Shown here: piece after piece, positions 1 through 5,570 of the stretch
Numbering within the stretch: position 1 is the first letter of the stretch
Layout of the letters: every line of letters begins with the position of its first letter
Assembly (NCBI GenBank): GCA_018662905.1
Contig: JABJFE010000006.1
Span: 1 to 5,584, forward strand
Source: Flavobacteriaceae bacterium
Lineage (GTDB): Bacteria > Bacteroidota > Bacteroidia > Flavobacteriales > Flavobacteriaceae
Direction: 5' to 3'
Length of the DNA: 5,584 nucleotides
Notes under the pieces: model-generated
The model's input: only the letters and a program-made list of their open reading frames with translations
Database searches by the model: none
Told to the model about the DNA's origin: nothing
Position numbers and translations under genes: made by a program

Positions 1-1
1 A

Positions 2-340
2 CTCAAGAATTTCTATGTAGATAAAACTAATTGGAGAGAAATGTTAAAAACAAGTAGTTCCAATGTAGATCTTGAACTAGAAAGAGTTAATGCTTTAGGT
101 AAAATACCAAAAGAAGCTTTGGATAGTATTCAAACTAAAAAGTATACAGCCTTTGATATAGGTTATCCAGTCAATAAATATCCGGAAAAACCCAGAAGTC
201 TTAATTTGCCTAAAGAAAAATCTTTTACAGGAGAGTTGGTTGGAGTTAAGGGTCAATATTTAATATTTAGTGACGATACTGTTTTTAATGTGAGATCAAA
301 TGAAGGAATTATTATTGATTTAGAAATTATTAAATCTTAA
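2..340 (+). CDS. DUF2797 family protein, C-terminal part (5' end outside window)
   Basis: This is the last 112 codons of a gene that begins before the window. The frame is open from base 2, and the residues before the first visible ATG (base 41) read LKNFYVDKTNWREMLK. From memory this matches the internal DKTNWRKMLKN segment of flavobacterial DUF2797 proteins, which are about 260 residues long, so the ATG at 41 is an internal Met and not the start. The C-terminus has the other segments I associate with this family: a YPVxKYPxKxRSLNL stretch, then FTGxLVGVKGQYLIF and DDTVFNVRSNEG near the end. The function of DUF2797 is not established to my knowledge. The N-terminal part, which in this family carries a cysteine cluster suggestive of metal binding, is not in the window. 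The last 11 bases overlap the 3' end of the converging transporter gene. Family assignment is by remembered motif similarity only. Confidence 0.82.
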   Translation, partial: LKNFYVDKTNWREMLKTSSSNVDLELERVNALGKIPKEALDSIQTKKYTAFDIGYPVNKYPEKPRSLNLPKEKSFTGELVGVKGQYLIFSDDTVFNVRSNEGIIIDLEIIKS

Positions 341-1031
341 TTTCTTCTCCAATTTTCAAGTTAAATTTCTTTCTAAATAAGTAAACAGATAAGTATAGCA
401 ATGGAGTGTCTAAAAATGCTATTAAAATTTTAAAAACAATACCTGAAACTACTAGACCTAAAAAGCTATCCCAACTTAGCACTTCAAACAGACATAAAAG
501 AGAAATAACAGTTACTGTATCAATTATTTGAGAGCTAAAAGTTGAGAAGTTATTTCTTAACCACAACATTTTTCCTTTTGTTAGCTTTTTCCAAAAATGA
601 TAAATTTTAATGTCTATGAATTGAGCAAACAGATACGCGAGCATTGAAGCTAAAACTGCTAATCCAGAAAGTGAAAAAACATTTGAAAATGTTTCATCGT
701 TTATTGGAGATGATTCTAGAGCAGGAACGTAGTTAGAAATTAATATAATAGTTATTGAAAAAAACGAAGCAAAGATGCCAGCTACCACAACCTGATTAGC
801 TTTTTTTTGACCATATATTTCAGAAATTAAATCAGTTACTAAAAAAGTTATTGGGTAAGGAAGGATTCCAACTGATAACTCAAATAATTTTATACTTCCA
901 ATTGTCAAATCAAAGGGATACCAATAAAAAAATTTTTGAAAAATTAAATTTGAAACAACTAAAGAAGTGATAAATAGAGCTGCTAAATACAGATATATTT
1001 TTCTGGCTAAATTTTGTTTTTGTTCAGACAT
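330..1031 (-). CDS. yhhQ: Queuosine precursor transporter, YhhQ/VUT (DUF165) family
   Basis: A 233-residue, very hydrophobic inner-membrane protein of normal family length. About six membrane segments can be seen, near residues 12-32, 45-66, 79-100, 119-140, 168-187 and 190-218. Family landmarks are LPYPITFLVTDLISEIYG (57-74), carrying the acidic TD and SE residues after the second segment; LRNNFSTFSSQIIDT (158-172); and a K-x5-LDTPLLY segment (201-213) in the last helix. E. coli YhhQ takes up preQ0 and preQ1, the 7-deazaguanine precursors that are inserted in tRNA as queuosine; by homology this protein should do the same. No queuosine synthesis or tgt gene is in the window. The start is ATG at 1031, preceded by A/T-rich sequence without a Shine-Dalgarno motif, as usual in Bacteroidota. 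The gene diverges from the folK fusion across 77 bases. A 7-of-8 match to the -7 box (TATCTTTA, - strand of 1066-1073) lies upstream; it is weak evidence for a promoter. Confidence 0.92.
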   Translation of the reverse strand: MSEQKQNLARKIYLYLAALFITSLVVSNLIFQKFFYWYPFDLTIGSIKLFELSVGILPYPITFLVTDLISEIYGQKKANQVVVAGIFASFFSITIILISNYVPALESSPINDETFSNVFSLSGLAVLASMLAYLFAQFIDIKIYHFWKKLTKGKMLWLRNNFSTFSSQIIDTVTVISLLCLFEVLSWDSFLGLVVSGIVFKILIAFLDTPLLYLSVYLFRKKFNLKIGEEIKI

Positions 1032-1057
1032 TTATTTCTAATTAAAAATATTTGTAT

Positions 1058-1086
1058 TACTTAAATAAAGATACTTAAATAAAGAT
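1058..1086. repeat. Tandem repeat, two copies of a 14-base unit
   Basis: The unit ACTTAAATAAAGAT occurs twice with no gap, at 1059-1072 and 1073-1086, and one extra matching T at 1058. Both copies are exact. It lies in the spacer between the divergent yhhQ and folK-dNK genes. It could be a duplicated regulatory site or a slippage duplication in AT-rich DNA; the sequence does not tell which. The - strand of each copy carries a CTTTA, resembling part of the Bacteroidota -7 box. Confidence 0.85.
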
Positions 1087-1099
1087 TCTTTTTATTTAA
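1075..1099. repeat. AT-only inverted repeat ahead of folK-dNK
   Basis: TTAAATAAA (1075-1083) is the exact reverse complement of TTTATTTAA (1091-1099). Allowing G1084-T1090 and A1085-T1089 to pair, the stem is 11 pairs around a TTC loop. The left arm is formed by the second copy of the 14-base tandem repeat, and the first copy (1061-1069) has the same sequence and could pair in its place. It ends 9 bases before the GTG start. It may be a hairpin in the leader, an operator, or chance in AT-rich sequence. Confidence 0.6.
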
Positions 1100-1108
1100 T
1101 TTGCTTAA

Positions 1109-2260
1109 GTGAATTTAAACAAAGTATATCTTTCATTAGGAAGTAATTTAGGAGACAAAATCAAGAACCTCCAAAGTGCAATAAGCCTTATCGACACCAA
1201 GATTGGTGATGTTTTGTCAATTTCAAATGTTTATCAAACCAAATCAGATGGATTTGTTGGAGAGGATTTTTTTAACTGTTGTATTTCAGTTAACACAGAA
1301 TTTAGCCCAACTTTTTTAATGAATAAAATATTAGAAATTGAATCTCATGTAGGAAGAACAAGGTCCAATACAAAAGAATATGAATCTAGATTAATTGATA
1401 TTGATATCCTATTGTATGAGGATAGTATCATTAGTAAAAATCATTTAGTCGTACCTCATCCAAGAATGCACTTAAGAAATTTTGTTTTAAATCCTCTTGC
1501 TGACATAGCAAAAAGTAAAATACATCCAATACTAAACGATTCAATTATTAATCTTTTAAATAAATTAAAATCTAAAGAAATAATAAAAATTGATCAGGTT
1601 CTGACGTTACCAGTTTTATTAAAATTACAATCATTTAAAAACATAGTGATTGAAGGAAATATTGGAGTTGGTAAAACAACATTATCAAAAAAACTTTCAA
1701 ATGATTTAAATAAAGATTTAATCGTCGAAGGTTTTGTAGATAATCCTTTTCTTGAAAAATATTATAACAATCCAGAGAAATATGCTCTAAATGTTGAACT
1801 TACTTTTTTAACTGACCGTTGTCGTCAACTTAATAGTTTTAATAACCAGATGAATTTTTTCAGTTCTGGAATAATTGCTGATTACGATATTTTTAAATCT
1901 CTTGTTTTTGCAGGAGTTTCATTAAATGAAATTGATTTTAACCTTTTTAGAAATATTTTTTATTTTATGACTAAAGATTTATTTAAATCTGATTTAGTAA
2001 TTTACTTATTACAATCTTCTGATCAACTTTTAAAAAACATAAGTAAAAGAGGAAGAGGTTTTGAAAAAACTATAAACAGGAATTATTTAGATAAAATAAA
2101 TGCTGCTTATTTAAAACACATTAAAACTAATTCTGATTTAAATGTCGTATATATTGATGTTTCTGATTTAGATTTTGTTGAATCAGATGAAGATTATATT
2201 AAGTTGTTGTTTAGAATTAAGAATACTTTAACTAAGTCTTTTAAAGAACTCCCATATTAG
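1109..2260 (+). CDS. folK: Bifunctional HPPK (FolK) / deoxynucleoside kinase fusion
   Basis: A 383-residue, two-domain cytosolic enzyme. Residues 5 to about 145 are HPPK, which moves pyrophosphate from ATP to 6-hydroxymethyl-dihydropterin in folate synthesis. Visible motifs are YLSLGSNLGD (7-16), ESRLIDIDIL with the Mg-binding Asp pair D97 and D99, and VPHPRMHLRNFVLNPL (115-130). Residues about 178-383 are a dCK/dGK-type deoxynucleoside kinase: Walker A GNIGVGKT (183-190), the probable catalytic Glu at 207 followed by DNPFLEKYY, ADYDIFKSLVFA (257-268), and the Arg-rich lid KRGRGFEK (313-320). It would phosphorylate a salvaged deoxynucleoside; the exact base is not readable from sequence. This fusion is familiar to me from Flavobacteriia. 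The start is GTG at 1109: the codon before it is an in-frame TAA, and conserved HPPK sequence begins five residues in, so no longer start exists. The 3' end overlaps the converging methyltransferase gene by 33 bases. All key motifs of both domains look intact. Confidence 0.94.
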   Translation: MNLNKVYLSLGSNLGDKIKNLQSAISLIDTKIGDVLSISNVYQTKSDGFVGEDFFNCCISVNTEFSPTFLMNKILEIESHVGRTRSNTKEYESRLIDIDILLYEDSIISKNHLVVPHPRMHLRNFVLNPLADIAKSKIHPILNDSIINLLNKLKSKEIIKIDQVLTLPVLLKLQSFKNIVIEGNIGVGKTTLSKKLSNDLNKDLIVEGFVDNPFLEKYYNNPEKYALNVELTFLTDRCRQLNSFNNQMNFFSSGIIADYDIFKSLVFAGVSLNEIDFNLFRNIFYFMTKDLFKSDLVIYLLQSSDQLLKNISKRGRGFEKTINRNYLDKINAAYLKHIKTNSDLNVVYIDVSDLDFVESDEDYIKLLFRIKNTLTKSFKELPY

Positions 2261-2755
2261 TATGCCCGAACATACCGAAATATTTAAAGAGTGCTTGGTC
2301 CCATACTGAGGAATTTCAATAACTTCATCGGATAAGTTAATTGCAGCCTCGGAAACTCCTTTAACTTCATTCCCAAAAATTAAAGCATGTTTTAAATCTT
2401 TGTCTAAACTAAATGATGTTAATTTTTTTGATTTATCAGCTTGTTCAACACTCCAAATAAAAAACTTATCCTGTTTTAATTTAATTATAAGTTTTGAAAT
2501 ATTTTCGCAATACTCCCAATCCACACTTTCAGTTGATCCTAATGCAGTTTTGTGAATATCCTTATGTGGAGGACTGGCAGTAATTCCACATAAATAAATT
2601 TTTTCAACTAAAAAAGCATCACTAGTTCTAAATACCGATCCAATATTATTTAAACTTCTAATATCATCTAAAATAACAACTAGTTTGGTCTTTTTTGAGT
2701 GCTTAAATTCATCAATATCTTTTCTATTGAGCTCAATGTTTTTTAATTTTCTCAT
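2228..2755 (-). CDS. TrmH/SpoU-family RNA 2'-O-ribose methyltransferase
   Basis: A 175-residue SPOUT-class methyltransferase that should use S-adenosylmethionine to methylate a ribose 2'-OH in tRNA or rRNA. All three SpoU motifs are present: motif 1 LDDIRSLNNIGSVFRTSDAF (29-48) with N37 and the catalytic-type R43; motif 2 LIFGNEVKGVS (125-135) with N129, E130 and G133; motif 3 IPQYGTKHSLNISVCSGI (148-165) with S156, L157 and N158. These form the trefoil knot that binds the cofactor. The protein is near the length of the catalytic domain alone, with no added N-terminal RNA-binding (L30e-like) domain as in TrmH/RlmB relatives, so the RNA target cannot be named. The ATG at 2755 is supported by the N-terminus (MRKLKNIEL), which resembles flavobacterial homologues. 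It diverges from mutS across 86 bases. A 7-of-8 -7-like box (TTACTTTG, - strand of 2786-2793) lies upstream, but no -33 TTG is seen. The 3' end runs 33 bases into the kinase domain gene. Confidence 0.92.
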   Translation of the reverse strand: MRKLKNIELNRKDIDEFKHSKKTKLVVILDDIRSLNNIGSVFRTSDAFLVEKIYLCGITASPPHKDIHKTALGSTESVDWEYCENISKLIIKLKQDKFFIWSVEQADKSKKLTSFSLDKDLKHALIFGNEVKGVSEAAINLSDEVIEIPQYGTKHSLNISVCSGILIWEFFKRLS

Positions 2756-2807
2756 AAATTTATTGTTCTATTTATTAAGATTTTACAAAGTAATAGATTA
2801 AAAAATT

Positions 2808-2832
2808 AATTAATGCTATTTTAGCTTTAATT
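2808..2832. repeat. Imperfect palindrome ahead of mutS
   Basis: AATTAA (2808-2813) pairs with TTAATT (2827-2832), and GCTA (2815-2818) pairs with TAGC (2822-2825). There is one T-T mismatch (2814/2826) and a 3-base centre. Ten of eleven positions are symmetric. It ends 9 bases before the TTG start of mutS, inside the divergent spacer. It could be an operator or a leader hairpin. A TAGCTTTA at 2822-2829 (7 of 8 to TAnnTTTG) overlaps the right arm and might be the mutS -7 element, which would put the palindrome over the promoter; this is inference. Confidence 0.55.
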
Positions 2833-2841
2833 CATATTAGC

Positions 2842-5427
2842 TTGGAAAAAAAAGTAACCCCTTTAATGCGTCAATACTATAAAATTAAGGAAAAACATCC
2901 TGATGCATTATTGTTATTTAGAGTTGGTGATTTTTACGAAACATTTCATGAAGATGCTGTTAAGGCTTCCGCTATTTTGGGAATAATTTTGACTAAACGA
3001 GGAGCTGGAAGTAATAGCGAAACAAAATTAGCAGGGTTTCCATATCACTCACTAAACACGTATCTACACAAATTAGTTAAAGCTGGAGAACGTGTTGCCA
3101 TATGCGAGCAATTAGAAGATCCTAAAAAAACAAAGACTATAGTAAAAAGAGGAGTTACAGAGTTAATTACACCTGGAGTTGCTTTAAATGACGGAATTTT
3201 AGAACAAAAATCTAATAATTTTTTAGCCTCGGTGTTCAATATTAAAAATAATTATGGAATATCTTTTTTAGATATATCTACCGGAGAATTATTAATTGCC
3301 GAAGGAAGTTTAGATTATATTAAAAATCTTCTTTCAAGTTATGACGCTAAAGAAATTTTAGTTTGTAAAAAACACAAATCTACTTTTAGTAATGAATTTG
3401 GGAATTATAACTCTGTATTTTATTTAGACGATTGGGTCTTTAAAAAAGACTTCGCTTTAGAAAAAATTAAAAATCATTTTGATGTTTCTGGCTTAAAAGG
3501 ATTTGGAATTAGTGAAAACAACATAGGGCTTTTAGCCTGCGGATCTATTTTACATTATTTAGATGAAACTCAACATAAAAAATTAGAACATATAACTAAA
3601 GTGAATCAGATAATCGATAGTAATCATGTGTGGATGGATCAATTTACTATTTCTAATTTAGAATTGATTTATAGCAATTCTAATGAGGGTAAATCACTGA
3701 TAGACATAATTGACTATACATCAAGCCCAATGGGCGCAAGAATGTTAAAAAGATGGCTTATTCATCCATTACTTGATTTAACAAAACTAAATTTCAGACA
3801 CAGTTCAGTTGATGAAATTAAAAGAAATCAAGATTTGTTAATTAATCTTCAGTCAGAGTTAAAATCACTTTCAGATTTGGAAAGAATAATTGCGAAAGTC
3901 GTTACTTTTAAAATTTCTCCTAGAGAATTAGTTCAATTAAAAGAATCTTTAATTAAAGTAAAGTCAATAAAAGATCTCTTGTCAGATAAGTCTTTAAAAA
4001 ATTTATATAAAATTAATTCTTCTTTAGATTACTGTGATTCTATAATAAACTTGTTAGAAAAAACATTAGATAATGAAGCTCCAGTAAATATTAAAAAAGG
4101 AAATATAATTAAAGAAAATTTTAGTTCAGAGTTAGATGAATTGAGAAGTTTATCTATGTCAGGAAAAGACTATCTAAACAAAATTCTAGAAAGAGAAAAA
4201 AATAATACTGGAATAACATCACTAAAAATAAGTTTTAATAACGTATTTGGATATTTTATTGAGGTAAGAAACATACATAAAGATAAGGTTCCAGAGGACT
4301 GGATTCGTAAACAAACCTTAGTAAATGCTGAAAGATATATAACTAGTGAATTGAAAGATTATGAAGCTAAAATATTAGGTGCTGAAGAAAAAATTTCTGT
4401 TTTAGAATTAAAACTTTTTGAAGAGCTAGTTGCTGGATTAGTTAAAGATGTTGAGATTATTCAAAAGAATTCGTTTTGGCTGGCTAATTTGGATTGCCTT
4501 GTCGGATTTGCAAATTTAGCTTTGAAAGCAAATTACTCTAAACCAACACTTAATAATTCTAAAGATTTAGAAATCATAAAAGGGAGACATCCTGTAATTG
4601 AATCACAGCTTTCGCAAGACAGCCCTTATGTTCCTAATGATTTAAAGCTTTGTGACAAAACCAATCAAATTTTAATGATAACTGGACCAAATATGTCTGG
4701 TAAATCAGCAATTCTAAGACAAACTGCTTTGATAGTCTTATTAGCTCAAATTGGAAGTTTTGTTCCAGCTGAAAAAGCGAAAATTGGTATTATTGATAAG
4801 ATTTTCACAAGAGTTGGAGCTAGTGACAATATATCAGCCGGAGAATCTACTTTTATGGTTGAAATGAACGAATCTGCTTCAATTATTAATAATATTTCTG
4901 AAAACAGTTTAGTCCTTTTAGATGAAATTGGAAGAGGAACGAGTACCTATGATGGTATTTCTATTGCTTGGGCAATAGCAGAGTTTTTACATGATCATCC
5001 ATATAAACCTAAGACATTATTTGCAACTCATTATCACGAGCTTAATATGATGGCTGATTCTTTTGAAAGAATTAATAATGTAAATGTTTCTGTTAAGGAA
5101 ACGAAAGACAGTGTAATATTTTTGAGAAAACTTGTTCCGGGTGGAAGTGCACATAGTTTTGGAATTCATGTTGCCCAAATGGCTGGAATGCCAAAAGGAT
5201 TGATTTTATCTGCGAAGAAAATGCTAAAAAAATTAGAGAAATCACATAATGTTGGAACGAATATCTCTAAAAATAATGAATCCGAACTGCAGCTTAGTTT
5301 TTTTAATTTAGATAATCCCAAATTAGAGGAATTAAAAGAGGATTTAATATCATTAAATATTGATGAATTAACCCCAATTGAGGCATTAATTAAATTAAAT
5401 GAAATAAAAAGAATTTTAAAATCTTAA
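2842..5427 (+). CDS. mutS: DNA mismatch repair protein MutS
   Basis: An 861-residue, full-length MutS (E. coli has 853), which binds mispaired DNA as a dimer and uses ATP to start repair with MutL. The mismatch-reading domain begins near residue 5 and has the GDFYETF motif (29-35), with F31 that stacks on the mismatch and E33. The connector and core follow, including a GLLACGSILHYL segment and the core/lever stretch SSPMGARMLKRWLIHPL; the clamp is near 455-545 (ITSLKISFNNVFGYFIEV, 458-475). The ATPase has Walker A GPNMSGKS (615-622), Walker B LLDEIGRGTSTYDG with D694 and E695, ATHYHE with H730, and the dimerising helix-turn-helix GGSAHSFGIHVAQMAGMP (767-784). QLSFF (817-821) is a likely beta-clamp-binding motif. 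The start is TTG at 2842: no ATG or GTG lies in frame between it and the TAG at 2794, and MEKKVTPLMRQY matches where Bacteroidota MutS proteins begin. No mutL is in the window. The gene looks intact. Confidence 0.97.
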   Translation: MEKKVTPLMRQYYKIKEKHPDALLLFRVGDFYETFHEDAVKASAILGIILTKRGAGSNSETKLAGFPYHSLNTYLHKLVKAGERVAICEQLEDPKKTKTIVKRGVTELITPGVALNDGILEQKSNNFLASVFNIKNNYGISFLDISTGELLIAEGSLDYIKNLLSSYDAKEILVCKKHKSTFSNEFGNYNSVFYLDDWVFKKDFALEKIKNHFDVSGLKGFGISENNIGLLACGSILHYLDETQHKKLEHITKVNQIIDSNHVWMDQFTISNLELIYSNSNEGKSLIDIIDYTSSPMGARMLKRWLIHPLLDLTKLNFRHSSVDEIKRNQDLLINLQSELKSLSDLERIIAKVVTFKISPRELVQLKESLIKVKSIKDLLSDKSLKNLYKINSSLDYCDSIINLLEKTLDNEAPVNIKKGNIIKENFSSELDELRSLSMSGKDYLNKILEREKNNTGITSLKISFNNVFGYFIEVRNIHKDKVPEDWIRKQTLVNAERYITSELKDYEAKILGAEEKISVLELKLFEELVAGLVKDVEIIQKNSFWLANLDCLVGFANLALKANYSKPTLNNSKDLEIIKGRHPVIESQLSQDSPYVPNDLKLCDKTNQILMITGPNMSGKSAILRQTALIVLLAQIGSFVPAEKAKIGIIDKIFTRVGASDNISAGESTFMVEMNESASIINNISENSLVLLDEIGRGTSTYDGISIAWAIAEFLHDHPYKPKTLFATHYHELNMMADSFERINNVNVSVKETKDSVIFLRKLVPGGSAHSFGIHVAQMAGMPKGLILSAKKMLKKLEKSHNVGTNISKNNESELQLSFFNLDNPKLEELKEDLISLNIDELTPIEALIKLNEIKRILKS

Positions 5428-5466
5428 TTAAACTTATTATTAATTACTTTTTTTGAATTTTTATTT

Positions 5467-5474
5467 TACATTTG
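5467..5474 (+). promoter_or_regulatory. Bacteroidota-type -7 promoter box for the tRNA genes
   Basis: TACATTTG is an exact match to the Bacteroidota primary-sigma -7 consensus TAnnTTTG. It ends 11 bases before the first base of tRNA-Gly, so transcription would start a few bases upstream of the tRNA. A TTG that could be the -33 element lies at 5453-5455, but the gap to the box (11 bases) is shorter than the roughly 19-20 expected, so only the -7 box is supported. Confidence 0.55.
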
Positions 5475-5485
5475 CAATCCAATTT

Positions 5486-5557
5486 GCGAAAGTAGCTCAG
5501 GGGTAGAGCATCACCTTGCCAAGGTGGAGGTCGCGGGTTCAAATCCCGTCTTTCGCT
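5486..5557 (+). tRNA. tRNA-Gly (anticodon GCC)
   Basis: A complete 72-base cloverleaf. The acceptor arm GCGAAAG (5486-5492) pairs fully with CTTTCGC (5550-5556). The D stem is GCTC/GAGC (5495-5498 and 5506-5509). The anticodon stem TCACC/GGTGG (5511-5515 and 5523-5527, one T-G pair) encloses loop TTGCCAA with anticodon GCC at 5518-5520, reading GGC and GGU. The T stem GCGGG/CCCGT encloses loop TTCAAAT (5538-5544). The discriminator base is T at 5557, the glycine identity base in bacteria. The 3' CCA is not encoded (the next bases are CTG) and must be added by CCA-adding enzyme, common in Bacteroidota. It lies 58 bases after mutS, with its own -7 box, and is followed by another probable tRNA. 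Confidence 0.97.
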
Positions 5558-5570
5558 CTGAAAAGATACT

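Noticed and set aside
41..43. ATG as the start of the first gene
   Set aside because: Conserved DUF2797 sequence continues in frame upstream to base 2, so this Met is internal and the gene is cut by the window edge.
323..344. Seven-pair AT hairpin (GAAATTA/TAATTTC) at the DUF2797/yhhQ overlap as a terminator
   Set aside because: The stem is almost all A/T with an 8-base loop and no T-run on either strand, so it is within chance expectation.
1032..1108. Full promoters for yhhQ and folK-dNK
   Set aside because: Only 7-of-8 matches to the -7 box were found (- strand 1066-1073; + strand 1096-1103), with no properly spaced TTG, so they are not listed as features.
2813..2824. ATG-CTA-TTT-TAG, a three-codon open frame in the mutS leader
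   Set aside because: Too short to support as a leader peptide; such frames are common by chance in AT-rich spacers.
3045..3239. 64-codon open frame on the - strand inside mutS
   Set aside because: It lies wholly within a clear MutS coding region, has no recognisable motif, and is best explained as a shadow of the + strand codons.
5428..5466. Possible mutS terminator
   Set aside because: There is a run of seven T at 5448-5454, but no convincing GC-containing stem precedes it; the TTAATTAA near the stop is only a short AT palindrome.
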